NCBI RefSeq assembly: GCF_023715525.1
Contig: NZ_JAMBOG010000001.1
Span: forward strand, 186,001 to 250,000
DNA: 64,000 bases
Direction: 5' to 3'
Source: Kocuria rosea
GTDB taxonomy: Bacteria > Actinomycetota > Actinomycetes > Actinomycetales > Micrococcaceae
The notes beneath the pieces are model-generated. The model was given only the letters and a program-made list of their open reading frames with translations. It did not search any database and was not told the DNA's origin. Below are positions 51,942 to 59,591 of the stretch, in pieces; positions within the stretch are counted from its first letter, which is position 1; each line of letters opens with the position of its first letter. The position numbers were made by a program, and so were the translations under genes.

Positions 51942-52765
51942 GCTTCGCATCCCACGACTCCGCGACCCGGATCAGCGCGGGCAGCGCCATCACCGCGGAG
52001 GACATCGGGGCGAGCGGCGCGAAGGCCCCCGAGGACGTCGCCCGCTACGCCCTCTACCTGGGCGACGACGCCCTGGTGCTCGCCCAGCGGCTGGGCTGGT
52101 GGATCGCCCGGGCCCCGGAGCTCGAGGAGGACGTCGCGCTGGGCAACATCGCCCTGGACCTGCTCGGCCACGCCCGCTTCCTCCTCACCTACGCGGGCAC
52201 CGCGTGGGGGAGGAGCGAGGACGACCTCGCCTACTTCCGCGACGAGGAGGAGTTCCGCTCCTGCCGCCTCGTGGAGCAGGAGAACGGCGACTTCGGGCAG
52301 ACCATCGCCCGGCAACTGATCTTCTCCTACTACCAGCACGAGCTCTACCGCCGCCTGGTGCGCTCCACCGACGCGACGCTCGCGGCCGTCGCCGACAAGG
52401 CCCTCAAGGAGGTCCAGTACCACCAGGACCACGCGAGCCAGTGGACGCTGCGCCTGGGCCTGGGCACGGAGGAGTCCCGGCGCCGGATCCAGGAGGGGCT
52501 GGCCACCATGTGGCCCTACGTGGACGAGCTGTTCCACGACGACGAGCTCGTCGAGTCCCTCGGCGACGTGGCCGTGCGCCCCTCGACCCTGCGCGCCGGC
52601 TTCGACGAGCGGATCGCGGCGATCCTCCGGGAGGCCGGCCTCGACGTCCCCGCCGTCGCCGGCGCCTGGGGCGGGGACCGCTCCGGGCGGTTCAGCGAGC
52701 AGCGCGGCCACATCCTCGCCGAGATGCAGGTGCTGGCGCGCCAGCACCCGGGGGCCACCTGGTGA
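51938..52765 (+). CDS. paaC: Phenylacetyl-CoA epoxidase subunit C
   Basis: A 275-aa structural partner of PaaA with the ferritin-like fold. It shows LGDDALVLAQRLGWWIARAPELEED, ALDLLGHARFLL and KEVQYHQDHASQW, matching PaaC. It lacks a full di-iron site, as is normal for PaaC. GTG start at 51938 overlaps the paaB stop by four bases and the frame ends in GTGA overlap with paaD, so translation is coupled. Confidence 0.95.
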   Translation: MSFASHDSATRISAGSAITAEDIGASGAKAPEDVARYALYLGDDALVLAQRLGWWIARAPELEEDVALGNIALDLLGHARFLLTYAGTAWGRSEDDLAYFRDEEEFRSCRLVEQENGDFGQTIARQLIFSYYQHELYRRLVRSTDATLAAVADKALKEVQYHQDHASQWTLRLGLGTEESRRRIQEGLATMWPYVDELFHDDELVESLGDVAVRPSTLRAGFDERIAAILREAGLDVPAVAGAWGGDRSGRFSEQRGHILAEMQVLARQHPGATW

Positions 52766-53301
52766 CGGGGCCGACGACGACCGGCGGCGAGCGGATCACG
52801 GGCCGGGAGCTGCGGCCGGACGACCCCGCCGCCGCCCGCATCTGGGACGTCGCCGCCACCGTGAACGACCCCGAGGTGCCCGTGCTGTCCATCGCCGACC
52901 TCGGCATCCTGCGGGACGCCCGCGCCGAGGGTGAGCGCGCCGTCGTGGTCATCACGCCGACCTACTCGGGGTGCCCGGCGATGGGGACCATCACCGCCGA
53001 CGTCACGCGGGCGCTCAACGCGCACGGCTGGGACGACGTGCGGGTGGACCTGGTGCTGCAGCCCGCCTGGACGACCGACTGGATGAGCGACGAGGGCCGC
53101 CGCAAGCTCGACGAGTACGGCATCGCCCCGCCCACCGGCAGGACGGCCGCCGAACCCGTCCGGCTCGGCCTCACGGTCAAGTGCCCGCGCTGCCACTCCC
53201 TCGACACCCGGGAGCTGACCCGCTTCGGGTCCACGGCCTGCAAGGCGCTCCACGTGTGCAACGAGTGCCTCGAACCCTTCGACTACTTCAAGGTGCACTG
53301 A
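52762..53301 (+). CDS. paaD: Phenylacetate degradation protein PaaD (Fe-S assembly type)
   Basis: A 179-aa protein with an N-terminal MIP18/SufT-like domain (VNDPEVPVLSIADLGILRD, PTYSGCPAMGTI) and a C-terminal cysteine cluster (CPRCHS ... CKALHVCNEC, four to five Cys) likely to bind Zn or Fe-S. PaaD is needed for maturation of the epoxidase, probably of PaaE's cluster. GTG at 52762 overlaps paaC stop; its stop shares a base with paaE ATG. Confidence 0.94.
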   Translation: MTGPTTTGGERITGRELRPDDPAAARIWDVAATVNDPEVPVLSIADLGILRDARAEGERAVVVITPTYSGCPAMGTITADVTRALNAHGWDDVRVDLVLQPAWTTDWMSDEGRRKLDEYGIAPPTGRTAAEPVRLGLTVKCPRCHSLDTRELTRFGSTACKALHVCNECLEPFDYFKVH

Positions 53302-54464
53302 TGACCGACACCACCACCGCCCCGGCCCGGCGCCGGGCCACGTTCACCTCGTTGGAGGTCACACAGGTCCGCCGGCTCACGGCGGACTCGGTCGAGGTCG
53401 CCTTCGCCGTGCCCTCGGAGCTCGTCGAGGACTACGACTACCTGCCCGGGCAGTACGTGGCGCTGCGCGCCGTCATCGACGGGCACGAGGTCCGCCGCTC
53501 CTACTCGATCTGCGCGGAGCCGCGGCCGGGCGAGCTGCGGGTGGCGATCAAGAAGGACATCGGCGGCCTGTTCTCCACGTGGGCCAACGAGTCCCTCGCG
53601 GCCGGCGACCGGCTCGACGTCATGAACCCCCAGGGGGCGTTCACCTCCAGGCTCGGGCTCACGTCCATGAACGACCCCGAGCGGCTCGCCGCGGAGGAGG
53701 TCGCCCGCAACGCCTCGGTGCACCTCGTGGCCTTCGCCGCGGGCTCCGGCATCACCCCGATCATGGCGATCGCCAAGGCCGTGCTGCGGGCGTCGGAGTC
53801 TTCCACGTTCGACCTGGTCTACGCCAACCGCTCCGCGACGGACGTGATGTTCGCCGAGGAGCTCGGGGACCTCAAGGACAAGTACCCGGCCCGCCTGGCC
53901 GTCCACCACGTGCTGTCCCGCGAGCAGCGGATCAGCCCGCTGATGTCCGGGCGCATCGACGCCGACAAGCTCGACGACATCCTGGACGAGGTCGTCCAGG
54001 TGGAGCGGACCGACGAGTGGTTCCTGTGCGGGCCGTTCGAGCTGGTCCAGATGTGCCGGGACGCCCTCGCCGAGCGCGGGGTGCCCGAGGAGCGGATCCG
54101 CTTCGAGCTGTTCACCACCGGCCGGCCCGAGACCCCGCAGGGCCAGCAGGGCCGCGCGGTGCCGGTCGACCCCTCCGGCGAGAACCACGAGATCACCTTC
54201 ACCCTCGACGGGCTCTCCAGCTCGATCGAGTCGCCGGTGAGCGCCCGCGAGACCGTCCTCAACGCCGCGCTGCGGGTCCGCCCCGACGTCCCGTTCGCGT
54301 GCGCCGGCGGCGTGTGCGGCACCTGCCGCGCCAAGGTCGTCTCCGGTGAGTTCGAGATGGAGGAGAACTACGCCCTGGAGAAGGACGAGGTCGCCAACGG
54401 CTACGTGCTCACGTGCCAGACCCGGCCGACCTCCAAGGAGCTCGTCGTCGACTTCGACGCCTGA
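53301..54464 (+). CDS. paaE: Phenylacetyl-CoA epoxidase reductase subunit E
   Basis: A 387-aa reductase: FAD domain (LPGQYVALR, RRSYSICAEP), NAD(P) domain (AAGSGITPIMAI) and a C-terminal plant-type [2Fe-2S] ferredoxin with C334, C339, C342 and C372. It moves electrons from NADPH to PaaA. ATG at 53301 shares its A with the paaD TGA. An insertion around residues 115-130 (LGLTSMNDPERLAAEE) is longer than in enterobacterial PaaE. Confidence 0.95.
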   Translation: MTDTTTAPARRRATFTSLEVTQVRRLTADSVEVAFAVPSELVEDYDYLPGQYVALRAVIDGHEVRRSYSICAEPRPGELRVAIKKDIGGLFSTWANESLAAGDRLDVMNPQGAFTSRLGLTSMNDPERLAAEEVARNASVHLVAFAAGSGITPIMAIAKAVLRASESSTFDLVYANRSATDVMFAEELGDLKDKYPARLAVHHVLSREQRISPLMSGRIDADKLDDILDEVVQVERTDEWFLCGPFELVQMCRDALAERGVPEERIRFELFTTGRPETPQGQQGRAVPVDPSGENHEITFTLDGLSSSIESPVSARETVLNAALRVRPDVPFACAGGVCGTCRAKVVSGEFEMEENYALEKDEVANGYVLTCQTRPTSKELVVDFDA

Positions 54465-54557
54465 GCCGCCCGGGAGCCCGGCACCGCGCAGGTGTCGGGC
54501 TCCCGCCGTCCCGGCCCGCGAGACCCCCCGCCCAGACCCGCCCCAGGAGGAGCACCC

Positions 54558-55334
54558 GTGATCGACCTGACCATCGACGGCGCCGTGGCCGAGGTGGTGC
54601 TCGACGCACCGCAGAGGATGAACGCCCTCGACGAGACCGCCCTCGGGGAGCTCGGCGAGGCCTACGCCGAGGCGGAGCGCGCCGGCGTGCGGGCCCTCGT
54701 GCTGCGCGGGGAGGGCCGCGGGTTCTGCGCGGGGCGCGACATCTCGGGGGTGGATCCCGCCACCGACGACGCCTACGGGTACCTCGCCGGGAAGGTCACC
54801 CCGCTGCTGCGCACGATGAGCCGCTTCCCCGCCCCGACGTTCGCGGCCGTCCAGGGCGCCTGCCTGGGAGTGGGCCTGGGCCTGGCGATCGCCACGGACG
54901 TCGTCTACGTGGCGGCGACCGCGAGGATCGGCTCCCCGTTCGCCAACCTCGGCGCGACGCTGGACTCGGGCGGGCACGCCCTGTTCACGGAGCGGCTCGG
55001 CGCCCACCGCACCCTCGACCTGATCTACACCGCCGAGCTGATGAGCGGCGAGGAGGCCGTGCGCTCCGGGCTGTTCAGCCGCGCCGTGCCCGCGGAGGAG
55101 CTGCTGGAGTTCACCCGGGCCCGGGCCGCCGCCGTGGCGGAGGGCGCCACCGGGGCGTTCCTGGCCTCGCGCGAGCTCGTCGCGCAGATCCGCGACGAGC
55201 GGATCGGCCTGTGGGAGTCGGTGGAGCACGAGAACCGGGTGCAGGGCGAGCTGTGCCGCAGCGCCGACTACGCGGAGGGCTTCGCGGCGTTCCAGCAGAA
55301 GCGCCGGCCGCGGTTCACCGGCCGGCGGGACTGA
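54558..55334 (+). CDS. paaG: 1,2-epoxyphenylacetyl-CoA isomerase
   Basis: A 258-aa crotonase. It keeps GRGFCAGRDISGVDP (oxyanion hole), has Leu/Gly instead of the first hydratase Glu (GLGLAIATD) and an Asp in NLGATLDSGG, the pattern of PaaG, which isomerises the epoxide to oxepin-CoA. The C-terminus RSADYAEGFAAFQQKRRPRF also matches PaaG. GTG start at 54558 after AGGAGG. Last gene of the paaABCDEG operon, 93 bases after paaE. Confidence 0.9.
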   Translation: MIDLTIDGAVAEVVLDAPQRMNALDETALGELGEAYAEAERAGVRALVLRGEGRGFCAGRDISGVDPATDDAYGYLAGKVTPLLRTMSRFPAPTFAAVQGACLGVGLGLAIATDVVYVAATARIGSPFANLGATLDSGGHALFTERLGAHRTLDLIYTAELMSGEEAVRSGLFSRAVPAEELLEFTRARAAAVAEGATGAFLASRELVAQIRDERIGLWESVEHENRVQGELCRSADYAEGFAAFQQKRRPRFTGRRD

Positions 55335-55402
55335 CCGAGCGCGGTTAAGCGGTCGGGGAACACTCCCGCGGGCGCGGGCCTCCCCCGGTTAATGTGGTCC
55401 GC

Positions 55403-57385
55403 ATGACAACTTCGGTGACTGCCTCGGTGTTCGACCTCGCCGGTTTCGACCGCTCCGTGCGCCCCCAGGACGACCTCTACCGCCACGTCAACGGGTCCTG
55501 GCTGCGCCGGACCGAGATCCCCGACGACAAGCCCTCGGTGGGCGCGTTCATCGAGCTGCGGGACCAGGCGGAGGCCGCGGTGCGCGAGCTCATCACCACC
55601 GCGCGCGCCGGGGACCCGGGCGACGTCGAGTCGAAGATCGCCGACCTCTACGCGTCCTTCATGGACGAGGAGCGGATCGAGGCGCTCGGCGCCGCCCCCC
55701 TCGCGCCGGACCTCGCCGAGGTCGACGCCGTGGCGGACGTCCCCGGGCTGGTCCGCCACCTGGGGCGGATGATCCGCCGGGGCGTCGGCGGGCTCGTCGA
55801 CGTCGACGTCGACTCGGACCCGGGCGACCCCGAGCGGTACCTGGCCTTCGTGGGCCAGTCCGGCCTCGGGCTGCCGGACGAGGAGTACTACCGGGCCGAC
55901 CAGCACGCGGGCATCCGGGAGAAGTACCTCGCCCACGTGCGGACGATGCTCTCCCTGGCCGGCGCCGACGACGCCGACGAGCAGGCGCGCGCCGTCGTGG
56001 ACCTGGAGACGCGGATCGCCGCCCACCACTGGGACAAGGTCACGGTCCGCGACCTCACGAAGATGTACAACCCGATGTCCTTCGAGGAGCTCGCCGCCGC
56101 CACGCGGACCCTGGACTGGGAGCTCCTGGCCGAGGGCGCGGAGCTGCCCGTCTCGGCGCTCGCGACCGTCGTCGACGCCCAGCCGAGCTTCTTCACGGGC
56201 GTCGAGGAGCTCCTGACCGAGGAGCTGCTGCCGGCGTGGCGGTCCTGGGCGCGCTGGCACCTCGTCTCCGCCCGCGCCTCCTACCTCTCGGCGGAGTTCG
56301 TCGAGGCGGACTTCGCGTTCTACGGCACCGTGCTCTCCGGGACCCCCCGGCTGAAGGACCGCTGGAAGCGCGGCGTCGAGCTCGTCAACGGCGTCCTGGG
56401 CGAGGCCGTGGGCGAGCTCTACGTCGCGGCCCACTTCCCGGCGTCGGCGAAGGAGCGGATGGACGAGCTCGTGGCGAACCTGCTCGAGGCCTACCGCGTG
56501 TCGATCACCGAGTTGGACTGGATGACGGAGGAGACCCGCCAGGAGGCGCTGAAGAAGCTCTCCAAGTTCACCCCGAAGATCGGCTACCCCGAGCAGTGGA
56601 AGGACTACTCGTCCCTGGAGATCCGCCCCGACGACCTCGTGGGCAACCGGGTGCGCACCACGGCGTTCCGGCTGGCGGAGCTGGTCCGCAAGGCCGGCCG
56701 GCCGGTGGAGAAGCACGAGTGGCTGATGACCCCGCAGACCGTCAACGCGTACTACCACCCGCTGCGCAACGAGATCGTCTTCCCCGCCGCGATCCTCCAG
56801 CCCCCGTTCTTCAACGAGGAGGCCGACGACGCCGTGAACTACGGCGCCATCGGCTCCGTGATCGGTCACGAGATCGGCCACGGCTTCGACGACAAGGGCT
56901 CCACGTGCGACGGCGACGGCCGGCTGCGCAACTGGTGGACCGACGCCGACCGGCTCGCGTTCGAGGAGCGCACCGCGGAGCTCGTGCGCCAGTACGACCG
57001 GCTGGTCCCGGAGCAGCTCGAGGACGAGGGCACGACCGTCAACGGCGAGCTGACCCTGGGCGAGAACATCGGCGACCTGGGCGGGCTGTCCATCGCCCAC
57101 AAGGCCTGGCGGATGTCCCGGGAGGCGGCCTCCGCCTTCGGCGCCAGCGAGCTGGTCGACGGCTACACCCCCGAGCAGCGGCTGTTCCTGTCCTGGGCGT
57201 ACGTGTGGCAGCAGAAGTCCCGCGACGAGGCGCTGCGCCACCGCATCGCCACCGACCCGCACTCCCCCAACGAGTTCCGGGCCAACCAGGTGGTGCGCAA
57301 CATCCCCGCCTTCTACGAGGCCTTCGGGGTCGTGGACTCGGACGCGCTGTGGCTGCCGGAGGTCGAGCGCGTCAGCATCTGGTGA
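55403..57385 (+). CDS. M13-family metallopeptidase (neprilysin/PepO-like)
   Basis: A 660-aa zinc endopeptidase. The site HEIGH (H489, E490, H493) in VIGHEIGHGFDDKG and the third ligand Glu554 in GENIGDLGG are present, with the N-terminal DDLYRHVNGSWL and VNAYYHP substrate motif. No signal peptide, so it is a cytoplasmic PepO-type oligopeptidase. A -10 TAATGT (55390-55395) lies seven bases before the ATG, with no ribosome site: leaderless start. The in-frame GTG at 55394 overlaps that box. Not part of the paa operon. Confidence 0.92.
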   Translation: MTTSVTASVFDLAGFDRSVRPQDDLYRHVNGSWLRRTEIPDDKPSVGAFIELRDQAEAAVRELITTARAGDPGDVESKIADLYASFMDEERIEALGAAPLAPDLAEVDAVADVPGLVRHLGRMIRRGVGGLVDVDVDSDPGDPERYLAFVGQSGLGLPDEEYYRADQHAGIREKYLAHVRTMLSLAGADDADEQARAVVDLETRIAAHHWDKVTVRDLTKMYNPMSFEELAAATRTLDWELLAEGAELPVSALATVVDAQPSFFTGVEELLTEELLPAWRSWARWHLVSARASYLSAEFVEADFAFYGTVLSGTPRLKDRWKRGVELVNGVLGEAVGELYVAAHFPASAKERMDELVANLLEAYRVSITELDWMTEETRQEALKKLSKFTPKIGYPEQWKDYSSLEIRPDDLVGNRVRTTAFRLAELVRKAGRPVEKHEWLMTPQTVNAYYHPLRNEIVFPAAILQPPFFNEEADDAVNYGAIGSVIGHEIGHGFDDKGSTCDGDGRLRNWWTDADRLAFEERTAELVRQYDRLVPEQLEDEGTTVNGELTLGENIGDLGGLSIAHKAWRMSREAASAFGASELVDGYTPEQRLFLSWAYVWQQKSRDEALRHRIATDPHSPNEFRANQVVRNIPAFYEAFGVVDSDALWLPEVERVSIW

Positions 57386-57394
57386 GAGACCGTG

Positions 57395-57430
57395 CGGGGC
57401 CCGGCCCGGGTGTCCCCGGGCCGGGCCCCG
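57395..57430. terminator. Bidirectional terminator
   Basis: A perfect 16-bp GC stem (57395-57410 with 57415-57430) and four-base loop between convergent genes. Confidence 0.85.
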
Positions 57431-57432
57431 CC

Positions 57433-58251
57433 TCAGTCGCCGGACGTGCCGGCCGCGTCGCGGATCGTGGGATTGGGCGCGAAGCGGCGGTTGGCGAGCA
57501 CGGGCACGACCTCGCGGACCTCGTCGATCCGCTCCCGCGTGGCCTCGGCGGTGAGCACCGTCTCGTCCTCACCGGCCTCGGCCACCACCACGCCCAGGGG
57601 GTCCAGGACCGCCGAGCGCCCGATCGTGTGCGCCGCACAGGTGTCCGCCGCGGCGACCCAGACGGTGTTCTCGATGGCGCGGGCCTTGAGCAGCGCCTGC
57701 CAGTGGTCCAGCTTGTGCTCCCCCGCGAACCAGGCGGCGGGCACCGCGAGCAGCTCGGCGCCGGCGTCCACGACGGCCCGGCAGATCTCCGGGAAGCGCA
57801 GGTCGTAGCAGGTGATCATGCCGACGGACAGCTCCCCGATCCGCACGACCGTGATGCCCCTGTCCCCGGGCCGGATCCGGTCGGACTCCCGGTTGCTGAA
57901 GGCGTCGTAGAGGTGGAGCTTGCGGTAGGTGCCGAGGATCGCCCCCCGCGCGTCCACGGTCACCAGGGTGTTGTAGGGGCGCCCGTCGGCGGAGCTCTCG
58001 TAGCCGCCGGCGATCACGGCCACGCCCGTCTCGGCGGCCAGGAAGGACAGCTGCTGGACGAAGCCGGACCAGCCGTCCATGACCAGCTGCTCGAAGCCCT
58101 CCTCGACCAGGTGCTCGGAGAGCATGGCCTCCTCGGGGAAGACGACCAGCTCCGCGCCGGAGGCCGCGGCCTCCCCGGCCAGCCGTCGCATCGTCTGGAG
58201 GTTCTCGGCGGTGTGCGCGGTGGGCGCGAACTGTCCGACGGCGATCTTCAC
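57433..58251 (-). CDS. Carbon-nitrogen hydrolase (nitrilase superfamily amidase)
   Basis: A 272-aa amidase with the Glu-Lys-Cys triad: Glu40 in VVFPEEAML, Lys110 in TYRKLHLYDAF and Cys147 in MITCYDLRFPEI. This is the class that includes deaminated glutathione amidase and omega-amidase; the precise substrate is unknown. I choose GTG at 58251, preceded by GAGGAGG. The frame stays open to an ATG at 58518 that also has GAGGAG before it; that extension is low-complexity and encoded partly by a 13-bp tandem repeat, so I treat it as leader. See findings. Confidence 0.85.
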   Translation of the reverse strand: MKIAVGQFAPTAHTAENLQTMRRLAGEAAASGAELVVFPEEAMLSEHLVEEGFEQLVMDGWSGFVQQLSFLAAETGVAVIAGGYESSADGRPYNTLVTVDARGAILGTYRKLHLYDAFSNRESDRIRPGDRGITVVRIGELSVGMITCYDLRFPEICRAVVDAGAELLAVPAAWFAGEHKLDHWQALLKARAIENTVWVAAADTCAAHTIGRSAVLDPLGVVVAEAGEDETVLTAEATRERIDEVREVVPVLANRRFAPNPTIRDAAGTSGD

Positions 58252-58334
58252 GGGGCCTCCTCGGCGGGACGCGGCTGGGGGTCCCGGCCCATGCGCCGGG
58301 CCGGGACCCCCACTGTATCCGGGGTGCGGGCGCT

Positions 58335-58425
58335 CCGTGGAGCCGCCCCGTGCAGCCGTCCCGTGCAGCCGTCCCGTGCAGCTGCTCCGTGCAGGTGCTC
58401 CGTGCAGGTGCTCCGTGCAGGTGCT
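58335..58425. repeat. Seven-copy 13-bp tandem repeat
   Basis: Seven adjoining units of CCGTGCAGNNGYY (first unit CCGTGGAGCCGCC, later CCGTGCAGCCGTC and CCGTGCAGGTGCT) fill 91 bases in the 478-base gap between the amidase and DUF202 genes. The units are in the order of gradual drift, as from slippage. Confidence 0.9.
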
Positions 58426-58530
58426 CTGCTCCGGGAGCACGTCCCGGAAGGCGGTGTCGACGGACCCGTCCGCGAGCGCCCGGGTCTCGGGCCGGGGCGT
58501 TCGGCGGTCCTCTCTCATCGGGGTCTCCTC

Positions 58531-58542
58531 GGGGGGGGGGGG
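58531..58542. repeat. G12 homopolymer next to a ribosome-site-like sequence
   Basis: Twelve consecutive Gs (Cs on the minus strand) directly before GAGGAG and the ATG at 58518 on the minus strand. Such tracts are prone to length change. Confidence 0.85.
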
Positions 58543-58616
58543 TGGAGGTGGCCCCAGGCCGGGTCAGGGCTGGGCGGTGCACCGCGGACGCGCCGTGCGC
58601 GGTGCAGCGGAGCGGA

Positions 58617-58652
58617 GCGGAACGGCGGAACGGAGCGGAACGGCGGAACGGA
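58617..58652. repeat. Two-copy 18-bp perfect tandem repeat
   Basis: GCGGAACGGCGGAACGGA occurs twice head to tail in the leader of the DUF202 gene. Confidence 0.85.
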
Positions 58653-58729
58653 CCCGCGCGGGCGTGCCAGGATGGACGCGGACACGGCCGGCGGCGCGCC
58701 GGCATCGCCGCGCGACCGATGGGCAGGGC

Positions 58730-59116
58730 ATGGAGGAGAAGTCGGGGACCCCGCGACGGGGGCGGCTCGCGCAGCGGGTGCTCGGTGGCGGGCAGGAGCC
58801 GGACCCGCGGTTCACCCTGGCCAACGAGCGCACCTTCCTCGCCTGGATCCGCACCGCCCTGGCGTTCCTGGCGGGCGGCATCGCCGTGGAGGCGTTCACG
58901 GCGGACGTCTTCGACGAGCCGGTGCGCACGTTCCTGGCCGTGGTGCTGCTGGCGCTGAGCATGCTGGTCAGCGCCGGGGCCGCGCTGCGCTGGATCGGGG
59001 TGGAGCGCAGCATGCGCCACCGGGCCCCGCTGCCGCTGCCCCTCATCGCGCCGCTGCTGGCGGTGGGCGGGGCGGTCGCCGCCGGGGTGCTCGTCGTCGT
59101 CGTCCTGCAGGACTGA
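58730..59116 (+). CDS. DUF202 membrane protein (YidH-like)
   Basis: A 128-aa protein with the family signature PDPRFTLANERTFLAWIRTALAFLAGGIAVEA (split about residues 24-55) and three hydrophobic segments. YidH-type DUF202 proteins are inner-membrane proteins of unknown function, often encoded in pairs as here. ATG at 58730 has a weak CAGGG site. The N-terminal 23 residues are basic and cytoplasmic. It is followed directly by a second DUF202-like gene. Confidence 0.85.
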   Translation: MEEKSGTPRRGRLAQRVLGGGQEPDPRFTLANERTFLAWIRTALAFLAGGIAVEAFTADVFDEPVRTFLAVVLLALSMLVSAGAALRWIGVERSMRHRAPLPLPLIAPLLAVGGAVAAGVLVVVVLQD

Positions 59117-59117
59117 G

Positions 59118-59465
59118 GTGCCGCACCCCCGCCCGGGACGGACCGGGCCGCCGCACCGGGACCCCGGGCTGCAGCCCGAGCGCACCACCATGGCGTGGGG
59201 CCGGACGATGCTGACCTTCGTGGTGGTGGCGGCGCTGTTCCTGCGCTGGGTCCCGCGGCACGGGCCGTTCGTGCTGGTCCTGCTCCTGCTGGCCGTGCTC
59301 ACGGCCGCGGCCGTCTGCCTGACGCAGCGCCGGCGCTACGCGCGCAGCGCCCACGGCATCGCCCGGGACGAGCCCACCCCGGAGGTCGGCGCGGTGCTGG
59401 CCACCGCGGCGGCCGTGCTGGTCCTGGGCGCGCTCGGGCTCTGGGTGGTGCTCGTGCTCGCCTGA
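59118..59465 (+). CDS. Second DUF202-like membrane protein
   Basis: A 115-aa protein with three hydrophobic segments and the shortened family start LQPERTTMAWGRTMLTF (LxxERTxxAW). It follows the first DUF202 gene with a one-base gap, GTG start at 59118, AGGA nearby. The YidH-YidG style pair probably forms a small membrane complex of unknown role. Confidence 0.82.
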   Translation: MPHPRPGRTGPPHRDPGLQPERTTMAWGRTMLTFVVVAALFLRWVPRHGPFVLVLLLLAVLTAAAVCLTQRRRYARSAHGIARDEPTPEVGAVLATAAAVLVLGALGLWVVLVLA

Positions 59466-59506
59466 GACCGCCCCGGCGCGGATTTCCCCGGGCGCGGGCC
59501 CTGCTC

Positions 59507-59528
59507 CATAATGGATCGATCGTTCGGG
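59507..59528 (+). promoter_or_regulatory. Permease -10 box and PaaR-type operator-like dyad
   Basis: CATAAT (59507-59512), the same hexamer as at paaZ, followed two bases later by ATCGATCGTTCGGG (59515-59528), which matches ACCG-N2-CG-N2-CGGT at eight of ten fixed positions. Confidence 0.5.
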
Positions 59529-59591
59529 GGGACGGCACTCCCCCCGCCTCCTCCCGCCGCGCCCGTCCACCCACCGGAGGAGGAGTCCCAC

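Noticed and set aside
58335-58425. Possible CRISPR-like array
   Set aside because: Units are 13 bp and adjoin directly with no spacers; no cas genes nearby. It is a simple tandem repeat.
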